DNA from: Leifsonia sp. CL147
GTDB taxonomy: Bacteria; Actinomycetota; Actinomycetes; Actinomycetales; Microbacteriaceae
Direction of reading: 5' to 3'
Assembly: GCF_900114565.1 (NCBI RefSeq)
Contig: NZ_FOTM01000016.1
Location: 21,574 to 85,573, forward strand
DNA length: 64,000 bases
Shown in pieces: positions 1 through 8,362 of the stretch. The position numbers were made by a program, and so were the translations under genes. The notes beneath the pieces were generated by a model. The model saw only the letters and a list, made by a program, of their open reading frames with translations. It ran no database searches and had not been told where the DNA came from. Numbering within the stretch: the first letter of the stretch is position 1; each line of letters begins with the position of its first letter.

Positions 1-1449
1 CGCACCCTGTACGGCAAGCTCTCCGTCTCGGGCACGATCGGCGCCGACGCGGTGCCGGTGGTCGCCTCGTACGAGGTGATCCCGATGGGTCTCGTCTACT
101 TCATCGACGCGGGCACGAACGGCGTCGCGTCGCCGGAGTACACCGCGGTGAAGCAGTCGGTCCCGACCCTCCTCAACGACACCGTCGACCAGGCGCAGCC
201 GGCCGCCGGCCAATGGGGCTACGACCCCGACGGGATGGTGACGAAGGCGGCGACCGACATCGCCGACAAGTACTCGACGGGGCTGTACCAGAACACGACC
301 CGGCTGACCTATCACCTGCCCCTCGACGCGGGTACGTACACGCTCACCGGCGGTTTCACCGAGTGGTGGAACCTCTCCCGGTCGATGTACCAGACGGTAT
401 CGGTGAACGGCACGGAGCTCGCGAAGGGCAGCATCCCGCTGTCCGGTACGAGCACGCCGCTGGCCGAGGACCTCACCTTCACGCTGGATGCGCCGGCCAC
501 CGTCGACTACGTCGTCACCAACGAGGGCGCGGGAGGCGAGAAGCCCGTCATCTCGTGGCTGGCCGTGGCCGACATCACCAAGCCCGCGGCTCCCGCCGAC
601 GTGACGGCCACCGCGACCGGCGACACGTCGATCAGGGTCTCGTGGGCCCCGTCGTCCCCAGCGGGCCTCGGGTTCACGGGGTACCGGGTGTACGACGGGG
701 ATTCCAGTACCCCGGCCTGCACGACGTCGAAGACCTCGTGCACGATCACCGGCCTCGACCTCGGCTCGACGCACACCTACACCGTGACGGGCGTCAACCA
801 GGTCGGCGAGGGCTCGCCCTCCGCGGCCTCGGACCCGGTGACGCTTCCGGAAGTGGCGTCGAACGACGGCGCGACCTCGGCTCCGGGCACGGCGGTCCTC
901 TCGTCGAACGACGGGTGGAACAACGGGTTGAAGGACGGCACCTTCGACGTCACGATGAACCTGTGGTGGGGTGTCAACGGCCAGTTGTTCAAGCTCTACC
1001 AGGACGGCACGCTGGTGAAGTCGGTCCGCCTCACGATGATGTCGCCGCTCGGCCAGCGGGCGGTCGTGCCCATCGACGGCCTCCCGAACGGCACCTACAC
1101 ATTCACCGGCGAACTGGAGAATTCGCAGGGCACGACGGCGACCCGGCCGCTCACCGTGACGGTGACGGATGCGTCGCCCGGCACACCCGTGCTCTCCGCG
1201 AGCTCCCCGCGTGCAGACTCCTTCACTCTGTCGGCGGACCTGTGGTGGGGGACCAACGCGACCTCCTACACCTTCCGGGAGGGGTCCACGGTCATCGGTT
1301 CGGGCAGCCTGACGGCCGCCACCCCCGGCGCGCAGCATGCATCGGTGGTCGTCACCGGCGCAGCCGCCGGAACCCACACATACACGGTGACGTTCACCAA
1401 CGCTGCGGGCTCCACCACGAGCAGGCAACTCTCCGTCAGGGTGCGCTGA
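1..1449 (+). CDS. Secreted carbohydrate-active protein, C-terminal part (5' truncated by window edge)
   Basis: The frame is open from base 1, so the gene starts upstream and only its last 482 codons are here. The first ~195 residues are a beta-rich module that looks like the carbohydrate-binding end of a large extracellular glycosidase. A fibronectin type III domain follows (about 585-850; it begins TKPAAPADVTA and holds a VSW strand motif). Two Ig-like repeats of the chitinase-A N-terminal type follow, near 880-1175 and 1190-1449, each with a conserved L-WWG-N core. The modules suggest polysaccharide binding outside the cell. The catalytic domain is not in the window, so no substrate can be named. 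Confidence 0.7.
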   Translation, partial: RTLYGKLSVSGTIGADAVPVVASYEVIPMGLVYFIDAGTNGVASPEYTAVKQSVPTLLNDTVDQAQPAAGQWGYDPDGMVTKAATDIADKYSTGLYQNTTRLTYHLPLDAGTYTLTGGFTEWWNLSRSMYQTVSVNGTELAKGSIPLSGTSTPLAEDLTFTLDAPATVDYVVTNEGAGGEKPVISWLAVADITKPAAPADVTATATGDTSIRVSWAPSSPAGLGFTGYRVYDGDSSTPACTTSKTSCTITGLDLGSTHTYTVTGVNQVGEGSPSAASDPVTLPEVASNDGATSAPGTAVLSSNDGWNNGLKDGTFDVTMNLWWGVNGQLFKLYQDGTLVKSVRLTMMSPLGQRAVVPIDGLPNGTYTFTGELENSQGTTATRPLTVTVTDASPGTPVLSASSPRADSFTLSADLWWGTNATSYTFREGSTVIGSGSLTAATPGAQHASVVVTGAAAGTHTYTVTFTNAAGSTTSRQLSVRVR

Positions 1450-1534
1450 TTGCGGCACCCTTATCCTTCGCCCCGGATCCGCGTACCGTGTCGCGGAACA
1501 GAAGGATGCATCAGGACCGATGGAGGAGGACCCC

Positions 1535-1786
1535 ATGGGCATCGAGGACAAGTTCGACGCGGCCGGTGACAAGCTCAAGGGCAAGGCCGACGAGGTCATC
1601 GGCAAGGCCACCGACGACGAGTCCCGCGTGATCAAAGGCAAGGCGGAGCAGGCGAAAGGAAGCGTCAAGGACACGGTCGCCGACGTGAAAGCCCACGTGA
1701 AGGACAGTGCGGACGAGGCGCGCGCCGACCGCGCGGACGACACGGACGTCCCGTACGACGGCGCCGATCGAGGCAACCTGGAGTAG
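1535..1786 (+). CDS. CsbD family stress-response protein
   Basis: An 83-residue, highly charged protein with the CsbD pattern: an N-terminal DKFDAAGDKLKGKADEVIGKATDD stretch repeated loosely as GKAEQAKGSVKDTVADVK, Lys/Asp/Ala-rich and free of hydrophobic segments. CsbD proteins are small, abundant, general-stress proteins of unknown mechanism. The ATG at 1535 is chosen over the in-frame ATG at 1520 because GGAGGAGGA lies just upstream of 1535 and would be coding if 1520 were used. It ends only 12 bases before the convergent neighbour. Confidence 0.85.
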   Translation: MGIEDKFDAAGDKLKGKADEVIGKATDDESRVIKGKAEQAKGSVKDTVADVKAHVKDSADEARADRADDTDVPYDGADRGNLE

Positions 1787-1798
1787 CGTCCTCCGGCG

Positions 1799-3316
1799 CT
1801 ACCCGCCCCCGTGGAACGCCGCCACTCCCGTATCCGTGCCGATGAGCAGCAGCCCGAGCGCCGTGCTCGGGCTCGCGAAGTGCGGCACGGACTCCCCGAC
1901 CGGCAGCCGCTGAAGCAGCGCCCCGGTGGAGGCGTCGAACTGGCTGAGCGTGCCGTCCGGGTATCGCGCGGCCCAGACCGTCCCACCGATGACGATGGGC
2001 GGGCCGTTCGCGCCCGCCAGCCGCGGACCCGCCTCATCTCTGCTGAGATCCACGGTCTGGATGCCGCCGTCGCTGCACGGGACGAACAAGCGGTTCGCCG
2101 CCTGGTCGTAGGCGGGGCCGCCGTCGGGGTCGCTGCCGCAGATGCCGCTGACGGTCGCGACCACCGACAGGTCGGACTGGCGGAGGACGAAGCCGACCTC
2201 GGTCTTCCCGACGACGAACACCTGGCCGCCGGGCAGCAGCACGGGGTTCCCGGTGCCCAGGTCGTCGTCGGCGCCCGCGGTCGTGTCCTTGAAGACGGCC
2301 AGGGGCTTCAGGTCGGGTGAGAGCTTGACGACGCTCTCCGCGTACTCGACCGTGTCGGGGCCGCCCGAGGGCGGGTCCGGGTTCGAGTTGCCGGTCGACA
2401 CGTAGAGGTTCCCGGCCGCATCCACCGCCGGCGCACCGCCGCCCTGCCAGATCGCGCCGCCGTGGCCGTCCGGGGCCGCCTCGAAGGAGACGAGACCGGG
2501 TGCGCCGGTCTCATTCACGCCGACGACCCAGCCGTGGTAGGTGCCGCAGTCGCCGTAGTTTCCGCCGTACGAGACGTAGACGCGGCCGTTCGCGACGGCG
2601 AGCGACGCGCGCTGAAGCAGGTGGACCGGTTCCTCAGCGCTGGGGAGGGGCGGATCGACCGGCTCCGTGAGCACGACCTTGCCCGTGGCCGGGTCGAATC
2701 CCTCCAGCTGGTGATGCACCGCTCCTCCACCGGTGCTCACCTCGCCCACGACGAAGACCGTTCCACTGGCCGGGTCGACGGCGGGCGTGCTGGTGACACC
2801 GAGGGGGTCGATGTTCCCGCAGCCGGCGACCCCTCCGACTTCCGTCAGCGGCGACCCGAGGGAGGCCGACCACACGATGTTCCCGGTGCCCGGGTCGAGT
2901 GCGACCACGCGGTTCGTCTCGGTGGCCGCGAACACGCGGCCGCCCGCGACCACAGGCTGCCCGAAGACCGCACCGCCGAGGTCCGCAGACCAGGCCCGCG
3001 CGAGGGAGGCGAGCGACGCGCCGGCGACCACGGCCCCGGTGCGCGAGGGATCGGCGTGGTATGAGGACCAGGCCGTGATGCCCGGCACCGCGACGGCGAC
3101 CGGGGCCGGAGGCGCGGACGGGGTCGGACGGGAAGGCGACGAGGCTGACGGCGCACTGGGTGCACGAGAGGTCGTGGCCGGAGAAGGCCCCGACGGCGAG
3201 CATCCAGCCAGGACCAGACCCGCGACCGCGACCGCGGCCGCGACCGCGACCGCGACCGCGCCCGCCCCGAGGCGAGCCGCGGTGCGACCAACGGCCCCCC
3301 GCCTCCCGCGGTACAT
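1799..3316 (-). CDS. PQQ-type beta-propeller lipoprotein
   Basis: A 505-residue protein starting MYRGRRG. It has an Arg-rich n-region, a long Ala/Val hydrophobic stretch and a lipobox LAGC with Cys39, followed by a Ser/Pro/Thr-rich linker to about residue 80. The rest is repeated blades of the PQQ-enzyme/YncE kind (for example VVALDPGTGNIVWSASLG, and DASTGALLQRLPVG near the end). It is likely an exported, lipid-anchored propeller used for binding or scaffolding. No dehydrogenase catalytic residues were recognised. The frame stays open far upstream only because that DNA is a low-complexity repeat; this ATG immediately precedes the signal peptide. Confidence 0.75.
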   Translation of the reverse strand: MYRGRRGAVGRTAARLGAGAVAVAVAAAVAVAGLVLAGCSPSGPSPATTSRAPSAPSASSPSRPTPSAPPAPVAVAVPGITAWSSYHADPSRTGAVVAGASLASLARAWSADLGGAVFGQPVVAGGRVFAATETNRVVALDPGTGNIVWSASLGSPLTEVGGVAGCGNIDPLGVTSTPAVDPASGTVFVVGEVSTGGGAVHHQLEGFDPATGKVVLTEPVDPPLPSAEEPVHLLQRASLAVANGRVYVSYGGNYGDCGTYHGWVVGVNETGAPGLVSFEAAPDGHGGAIWQGGGAPAVDAAGNLYVSTGNSNPDPPSGGPDTVEYAESVVKLSPDLKPLAVFKDTTAGADDDLGTGNPVLLPGGQVFVVGKTEVGFVLRQSDLSVVATVSGICGSDPDGGPAYDQAANRLFVPCSDGGIQTVDLSRDEAGPRLAGANGPPIVIGGTVWAARYPDGTLSQFDASTGALLQRLPVGESVPHFASPSTALGLLLIGTDTGVAAFHGGG

Positions 3317-3486
3317 GGCGTCAGCGTACGCCGGCGGCCGCAACCGGACCACTCCGACCGGCCGCCGCGGCAGCCGGCGCGCCGGCCGCCGCGCCGGCCG
3401 CCGCGCCGGTCGCGCGGCGGCCGCCCGGACCCAGCGCCGTGCGCGCCCGGGTGCACGCGCGCGCCCCCCGTGCACGCACCCGCGCC

Positions 3487-3542
3487 CGCGCGCGTCCCCG
3501 CGCGCGTCCCCGCGCGCGTCCCCGCGCGCGTCCCCGCGCGCG
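3487..3542. repeat. 12-bp GC-rich tandem repeat in the gap 3317-3939
   Basis: Four or more near-perfect copies of a 12-base unit (CGCGCGCGTCCC) lie between the divergent propeller lipoprotein and the ArsR gene. The TCCC cores are spaced exactly 12 bases apart at 3495, 3507, 3519 and 3531. The flanks (3360-3420 and 3540-3610) are also simple CG-rich repeats. No gene is seen in this 620-base gap. Confidence 0.85.
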
Positions 3543-3617
3543 GGCCCGCAACCGCGCCCGCGCCCGCACTCGCGCCCGCCCCGCCCCCCCCCGCCCGCAC
3601 CCGCCCCCACCTCAGGT

Positions 3618-3684
3618 GCGTGTGCTGCGGTTTGTAACGTTTGCGGCTGCTCGCCCGGCCGCACACGTTCCGAACACGCGCACT
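3618..3684. repeat. Diverged copy of the TCGTAACG palindromic element
   Basis: This 67-base segment carries TTTGTAACGTTTGCGGCTGC and ends in GCGCACTC. It matches, with changes, the element found three times at 22612-22904 and once at 7569-7633. Here the inverted repeat is degenerate. Confidence 0.5.
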
Positions 3685-3808
3685 CCCCGTCGCACGAGCC
3701 CGAATCGCCGAGGTGGCCGGCTGTGGCGGGCCGCCGGGCGCCGCCTCCAATCAGCTCGCCGGTCCCGGGTGGGCCGGCCTCACCATCCCGGCATGATGTC
3801 GCGACCGC

Positions 3809-3888
3809 GAAGGAGATTCGAACCGATACCGTTCGAATCTCCTTCACTACTGCCATTCGAAGGAGATTCGACATCCGATCTCCTTCGA
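3809..3888. promoter_or_regulatory. Two nested inverted repeats upstream of the ArsR-CDF operon
   Basis: A perfect 15-base inverted repeat (GAAGGAGATTCGAAC at 3809-3823 and its complement at 3831-3845, 7-base loop) is followed by a second one made from the same word (TCGAAGGAGAT at 3857-3867 and its complement at 3878-3888, 10-base spacer). They lie 50-130 bases ahead of the regulator start. They could be operators for another regulator, or RNA hairpins. The repeated word is AT-richer than its surroundings. Confidence 0.6.
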
Positions 3889-3931
3889 TTCCTCCCGCAC
3901 GGAGTTGCGTTGCGCCGCCCACTGTTCTTTA

Positions 3932-3951
3932 ATCTGCGTATGGATGCAGAT
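3932..3951 (+). promoter_or_regulatory. Candidate ArsR-type operator spanning the start codon
   Basis: ATCTGC, eight bases, then GCAGAT forms an inverted repeat of the size bound by ArsR/SmtB sensors. The regulator's ATG (3940) lies inside the spacer, so repressor binding would cover transcription or translation start. No Shine-Dalgarno sequence precedes that ATG, which fits a leaderless transcript. Confidence 0.5.
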
Positions 3952-4320
3952 AAGGCGATATGCGGTCGTCTCCCGGACAGTCAGTTCGTCGAGTTCGCCG
4001 TCGAGGTGTTCGGGATGCTGGCGGATGCGACGCGCGTCCGGATCGTGCTCGCCCTGAAGGATGCGGGGGAGCTGTCGGTGAACCATCTGGCGGACATCCT
4101 CGACAAGCAGCCGTCCGCGGTGTCGCAGCATCTGGCCAAGCTCCGCCTGGCCCGCATCGTCTCCACGCGCCAGGACGGCCAGCGCGTGTTCTACAAGCTG
4201 GAAAACGAGCACGCGAGCCGCCTGGTGACGGATGCGATCTTCCAGGCGGAGCACTCCCTCGGCGGGACCCCGCGGCACCACCATCCGCAGGCCGCTGCAA
4301 CCGAGGAGGCCGCCTCATGA
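3940..4320 (+). CDS. ArsR/SmtB-family metal-responsive regulator
   Basis: A 126-residue winged-helix protein. The core reads FGMLADATRVRIVLAL, then a helix-turn-helix (LSVNHLADIL, PSAVSQHLAKLRLARIV), a wing (STRQDGQRVFYKL) and a C-terminal helix ending in a His-rich tail (residues HHHP). This is the ArsR/SmtB pattern of repressors that leave DNA when Zn, Ni or Co binds. It overlaps the CDF exporter by ATGA, so the two form one operon, and it probably represses that operon from the inverted repeat over its own start. The metal is inferred from the partner. The ATG at 3940 is the only Met close to the domain. Confidence 0.85.
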   Translation: MDADKAICGRLPDSQFVEFAVEVFGMLADATRVRIVLALKDAGELSVNHLADILDKQPSAVSQHLAKLRLARIVSTRQDGQRVFYKLENEHASRLVTDAIFQAEHSLGGTPRHHHPQAAATEEAAS

Positions 4321-5471
4321 GTGGGACGCACGTCCACCCGCACGACGACCACGCCCACGACGACCACGCGCACGACGGTCACACGCACGAGGGCCACGCG
4401 CACGAGGACCACGCGCACGAGGAGCACGCCCACGACGGTCACACGCACGACGACCACGATCACGCCCACGATGGTCACACGCACGAGGACCATGATCACG
4501 ACCACCCCCACCCCCACGCCCACCCGCACCCGCACGGCGGCGTGAAGGGCTTCCTCTACGACCTCTTCGTCCCGCACACCCACGACGCCGCCGACTCGGT
4601 CGACGACGCTCTGGAGGCCAGCAAGGCGGGCGTCACCGCAGTGAAGGTCTCGATGTTCATCCTGCTCGGCACGACGCTCCTCCAGTTGGGCTTCGTGCTC
4701 TTCACCGGGTCCGTCGCGCTGCTGGCCGACACCATCCACAACTTCGCGGACGCTCTGACGGCCGTCCCGTTGTGGATCGCCTTCGTCCTCGGCCGCCGCC
4801 TCGCCACCCGGCGCTACACCTTCGGCTACGGGCGGGCCGAGGATCTCGCCGGGCTGTTCATCGTCTTCGTGGTGGCCCTGTCGGCGGTCATCGCCGGATG
4901 GGAGGCGATCGACCGGTTCGTGCATCCGCGTCCCGTGGAGAACGCGGGGTGGCTGATCGTCGCCGGTCTGATCGGTTTCGCCGGCAACGAGCTCGTCGCC
5001 ATCTACCGCATCCGCGTCGGCCGGAAGATCGGCTCCGCAGCGCTGGTGGCCGACGGCGTGCACGCCCGCCTCGACGGCATCACCTCGCTGTCGGTCGTGC
5101 TGGGCGCCATCGGCGTCCTCCTCGGCTTCCCCCTCGCCGACCCGATCATCGGTCTGCTGATCGCGATCTCCATCCTCGTCCTCCTGTGGGGCACCGTGAA
5201 GGCGGTCGGTGCACGCCTCATGGATGCGGTGGACCCGCAGCTGGTCGAGCGCGTCGAGCGCGGCCTCGAGAGCGTCGACGGCGTCACGGGGGTCGTCGTC
5301 GTGAAGCTGCGCTGGGCCGGTCACCGCCTCCTCGGGTCGGCCATCGTCACGACCGATGCGGTGAGCCTCCACGACGCCGGCCACGTGGCCGAGCATGCGT
5401 CGGAACGGGTCCGTCGTGAGCTGCGCACCCTCGACGACTTCGTCGTCACCCCGGTCTCGCCGGGCCACTGA
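4317..5471 (+). CDS. Cation diffusion facilitator (CDF) metal exporter with His-rich N-terminus
   Basis: A 384-residue CDF protein. Residues about 5-75 are an unusually long His/Asp/Glu run (dozens of His in HxHDDHAHD-like repeats), expected to bind Zn or a similar metal. Six membrane segments follow. TM2 contains LLADTIHNFADAL and TM5 contains ALVADGVHARLDGI, the two HxxxD metal-binding motifs of the family. A short C-terminal cytoplasmic domain closes the protein. It should export Zn/Co/Ni from the cytoplasm by proton antiport. It overlaps the ArsR gene by four bases, which makes it the likely regulated target. Confidence 0.9.
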   Translation: MSGTHVHPHDDHAHDDHAHDGHTHEGHAHEDHAHEEHAHDGHTHDDHDHAHDGHTHEDHDHDHPHPHAHPHPHGGVKGFLYDLFVPHTHDAADSVDDALEASKAGVTAVKVSMFILLGTTLLQLGFVLFTGSVALLADTIHNFADALTAVPLWIAFVLGRRLATRRYTFGYGRAEDLAGLFIVFVVALSAVIAGWEAIDRFVHPRPVENAGWLIVAGLIGFAGNELVAIYRIRVGRKIGSAALVADGVHARLDGITSLSVVLGAIGVLLGFPLADPIIGLLIAISILVLLWGTVKAVGARLMDAVDPQLVERVERGLESVDGVTGVVVVKLRWAGHRLLGSAIVTTDAVSLHDAGHVAEHASERVRRELRTLDDFVVTPVSPGH

Positions 5472-5507
5472 CCGCGCCGGCGGCCGCGGGGCAGGAGTGC
5501 CGCCCGG

Positions 5508-6539
5508 TCACCCGCCGCTCTGCGCGTACGGCAACTGCCCGACCGTGTCGTTCGCGAGAGCGGCGCCGACCGCGGCCGTGGCCGCGGGGTCGAGGTTGAC
5601 GATCGACTGCCCGTCCGACGACGTCCCCGTCCCGTCGGTCGGGAGGGTGAACGAGTGGATGCTGCTGGATCCGCTGAGCCGCATGCTGGCCGCGAGGGCG
5701 AGCATCGTCGGGAGGTCGAACTGCTGATCGACGCTGACGTACGAGCCGGCTGTGGATGCGAACGAGATGAGCGCGGCAGGATTGGCCAGGACGGACCGGC
5801 TCATCAGCGTCGTGGCGAATCCGCGGAGGAGTGCCTGCTGGTCGGCGACGCGCTGGTAGTCCGCGGTCGGAAACGCGTAGCGCTCGCGCGAGTAGGCGAG
5901 GGCCTGGTCGCCGTCGAGGTGGTTCATCCCCTTGACGAACGTGTAGTGCGGCGACTTGACGGTCGTGAAGGCGACCGGGCTGTCCACATCCACGCCGCCG
6001 AGCGCGTCGGTGATCTCTTTCAGGCCCCCGAAGTCGATGATGGCGACGTGGTCGATGCGGACGCCGAGCAGCTGTTCGACGGTCTGGATCGTCAGCGGGG
6101 TTCCGCCCCAGGCGAGGGCCGCGTTGATCTTGGCTGTTCCGTTGCCCGGGATGGGGACCCACAGATCGCGCATGATCGAGATGACGTAGACGTTCTTCCG
6201 GTCGGCGTCGATGTGCACGAGCATCATCGTGTCCGATCGCTGATTCGTCACGCCCGTCTGCCCGACCTTCGTCGGCGCACCGCGCGAGTCGGAGCCCAGA
6301 AGCAGGATGTTCTCGGCACTGGTCGGGGCGGGAGCGGGCCGGGTGGTCGCGGGCGGGAACGCGTGCTGGATGCGCGTCACGTGCGAGTCGAACGTGGTGG
6401 CGACGCTTCCGGCGTAGAGGGCGCCGGTGCCGACCAGTGCGGCGATGGCGAGGGCGGCCGCGGCGATCAGAGCGGTCACGGCCACAAGCCACGGACTGGT
6501 GTGCCGATGCGTGGGAGCGTGCGCGATGTGCCAAGCCAT
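5508..6539 (-). CDS. LytR-CpsA-Psr (LCP) family cell-wall ligase
   Basis: A 343-residue protein with a short cytoplasmic N-terminus, one membrane span (about residues 19-42) and an extracellular LCP domain. Family landmarks are ENILLLGSDSRG, SDTMMLVHIDADRK, VISIMRDLWV, KINAALAWGG and ALAYSRERY, which include the Arg and Asp residues that hold the polyprenyl pyrophosphate and metal. LCP enzymes attach wall polymers to peptidoglycan. The ATG at 6539 has GGAG seven bases upstream. A GTG at 6608 is in frame but lacks a ribosome site. The gene runs convergent to the CDF exporter with a 36-base gap. Confidence 0.85.
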   Translation of the reverse strand: MAWHIAHAPTHRHTSPWLVAVTALIAAAALAIAALVGTGALYAGSVATTFDSHVTRIQHAFPPATTRPAPAPTSAENILLLGSDSRGAPTKVGQTGVTNQRSDTMMLVHIDADRKNVYVISIMRDLWVPIPGNGTAKINAALAWGGTPLTIQTVEQLLGVRIDHVAIIDFGGLKEITDALGGVDVDSPVAFTTVKSPHYTFVKGMNHLDGDQALAYSRERYAFPTADYQRVADQQALLRGFATTLMSRSVLANPAALISFASTAGSYVSVDQQFDLPTMLALAASMRLSGSSSIHSFTLPTDGTGTSSDGQSIVNLDPAATAAVGAALANDTVGQLPYAQSGG

Positions 6540-6610
6540 TTCCGTGCTCCGCGTGGCGCCGGAGCCGATCACCCCCTCCAGGAATCGCGTTAGGTGAGAA
6601 TTGCTCACTT

Positions 6611-6900
6611 GAGCCGAGTGTACGTCCGCTTTTCCGTTCTGTCCCCCTTAATGCGGACATAGTTGTCCCCCAGTTCGGGGGAGGACTCCAAACCCCGGCC
6701 CATCGCAAAAACGGAGGACTTCCCGCGCCCACGGGCGCGCTGACGCCTCCCTTTCCGGCACTCCGGGGGTCGCGCCGTCGGGAGTCCCTCCGTTTCCGAC
6801 ACTCGCCCGCGGCACTCCAGAACGGCCGCGCGGGCCAAGCCGACGATGGGGATCGTCGCCGTCGGCCTGCTCATCGCTGCCTTCCTCGACCGCCACGAGG
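6611..6900. repeat. Intergenic region with CCTCC(C/G)TTTCCG motifs (gap 6540-6997)
   Basis: No gene is seen in this divergent gap. It holds a small CCCCC/GGGGG hairpin near 6667-6682 and several copies of the words GGAGG-style AACGGAGG and CCTCC(C/G)TTTCCGRC (near 6711, 6745 and 6796). The same motif builds the array at 36662-37060 and appears once more near 63635. Confidence 0.5.
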
Positions 6901-6997
6901 AGGACACCCACGACGAGGCCGCGTGAAGGCGCCGCCAGTCCAGCAATACCTCTCGAGGTGGATGCCGGCGCCGGCCGGCAGGTGCATCCTGAACCGC

Positions 6998-7528
6998 ATG
7001 TGGGTTCATCGGACCGTGTTCGCCGTCGCCGCCTACGTCCTGTTCGCGCTGGCGCTGGGAACCGTGTACTTCGTCGTGCAGCACGACGGCAGGAACGCGG
7101 TCGAGGACGGCCCGCGAGCGCTGCTCTCCGCGGCGGACACCAGCGGTCAGCCGGAACACCTCGATCTGTCCGGCTACCAGGGAGTCTTCTGGATGCGGTA
7201 CGACGCGGGCGACCGGCCCACCGGCGGGAACGGCTACCTTCACGGGTCGCTCGCCACCGTCCCTCGCGGCGTGCTGGACGACGCCCGCCGCAGCGGTGAG
7301 GATGCGGTCACCTGGCAGCCGGCGCAGGGGCTGCGGTTCGCGATCGTCGCCCGGCCGCAGCCCGGTGGGGATGTCGTGGTGGCCGGGCAGTCGCTCGAAC
7401 GGACCGAGCTGCGCGCCTCCCAGACGCTGATCGTCATCGTGCTCGCCCTCCTCGGCGGGCTGGTCGTCGTCGGCGCCGCGATCGGGGTGGATGCGGTGAT
7501 CGCACCCGCCGCTCGGCCCGCCCGCTGA
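6998..7528 (+). CDS. Small two-TM membrane protein with extracytoplasmic domain
   Basis: A 176-residue protein: one membrane span near the N-terminus (TVFAVAAYVLFALALGTVYF), an extracytoplasmic region of ~110 residues, then a second span (LIVIVLALLGGLVVVGAAIG) and a short Ala/Pro tail. This is the topology of a histidine-kinase sensor module, and the middle part looks sensor-like, but there is no HAMP or kinase domain. The family is not recognised. It is convergent with the CitB-like response regulator, which has its own full kinase. The start is the Met directly before the first span. Confidence 0.6.
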   Translation: MWVHRTVFAVAAYVLFALALGTVYFVVQHDGRNAVEDGPRALLSAADTSGQPEHLDLSGYQGVFWMRYDAGDRPTGGNGYLHGSLATVPRGVLDDARRSGEDAVTWQPAQGLRFAIVARPQPGGDVVVAGQSLERTELRASQTLIVIVLALLGGLVVVGAAIGVDAVIAPAARPAR

Positions 7529-7568
7529 TCCGTCCCCGCCCCTCCCTCCCGCGCCCATCCCGCGCGCG

Positions 7569-7633
7569 ACTGCGCCGTTTCGGAACGTCCGCGGGTGCGC
7601 GAGCAGCAGCAGACGTAACGAACACCCGCACTC
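7569..7633. repeat. Diverged TCGTAACG-type palindromic element between convergent genes
   Basis: Begins ACTGCGCC and ends CCGCACTC, with a GGAACGT...ACGTAAC core. It shares the outer borders and core of the copies at 22612-22904. It fills the gap between two convergent gene ends. Confidence 0.55.
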
Positions 7634-7672
7634 ACCGCCAAACGGCCGCCCGACGGCGAGACCGGCCCGGCC

Positions 7673-8362
7673 CTACTTCCGCCTCACGGCGTAGCGGTGC
7701 TCCGGCCGACCGGTCGCGCCGTAGCGGAGCTCCAGCCGGAGGACATCGCTCTGCTCCAGCTGCGTGAGCGCCCGCTGCGCGGTGGCACGACTCACCCCGA
7801 TGGCGGCGGCGACATCGCTCGCCGAGATGCTGCCCCCGCTGCCGGCCACCGTGTCGTACACGGCCTGGAGGGTGGGCGCCAGGCGGCGCAGGGACTCGGT
7901 CTGCGCGGCGGGCGCCGAGCGCAGCAGCTCGAAGAATCGGTCGATGTCCTGCTGGGTCGCCTCCGCCGGGAACTCGGCGAGGTCGGTCTGGGCCTTCCGG
8001 AAGGCGGCGAGCCGGTCGGCGAGCTCGGCGAAGCCGAACGGCTTCACGAGGTAGTACAGCGCGCCGAGCTGGACCGCGCGGCGCACGGTGGCGAGGTCGT
8101 TGGCGGCCGAGATGACGATGACGGCCGGCGGGAGCGGCTCGGCGAGCAGCTTCCGGATCACTTCCAGCCCGTCCTCGTCCGGGAGGTAGATGTCCATCAG
8201 GACGAGGTCCGGGTGGAGCGCCGCCGACCGGCTGAGCGCCTCCGCTGCCGTGTGCGCCTCGCCGACGACCCGGAAGCCGGACGTGGCATTGACGAAGTCG
8301 ACATGGACGCTCGCGACGCGGAAGTCGTCGTCGACGACGAGGACGGTGAGCTCGTCGATCAT
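7673..8362 (-). CDS. CitB/DcuR-like response regulator
   Basis: A 229-residue regulator. The receiver domain has the acidic pair at Asp11-Asp12, the phosphoacceptor Asp57 (LVLMDIYLPDEDG) and Lys107 (YLVKPFG). A linker leads to a C-terminal HTH (SASDVAAAIGVSRATAQRAL) of the CitB/DctR/MalR class that usually controls uptake of organic acids. It starts inside the last codons of the partner kinase (ATGA overlap), so the two are cotranscribed. The divergent ABC importer beyond the kinase is the probable target, which is inference from position. Confidence 0.88.
   Translation of the reverse strand: MIDELTVLVVDDDFRVASVHVDFVNATSGFRVVGEAHTAAEALSRSAALHPDLVLMDIYLPDEDGLEVIRKLLAEPLPPAVIVISAANDLATVRRAVQLGALYYLVKPFGFAELADRLAAFRKAQTDLAEFPAEATQQDIDRFFELLRSAPAAQTESLRRLAPTLQAVYDTVAGSGGSISASDVAAAIGVSRATAQRALTQLEQSDVLRLELRYGATGRPEHRYAVRRK

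Noticed and set aside
3160..3939. Long open frames over the region between the propeller lipoprotein and the ArsR gene
   Set aside because: They are produced by CG-rich short tandem repeats, which contain few stops; no ribosome sites and no sensible protein sequence.
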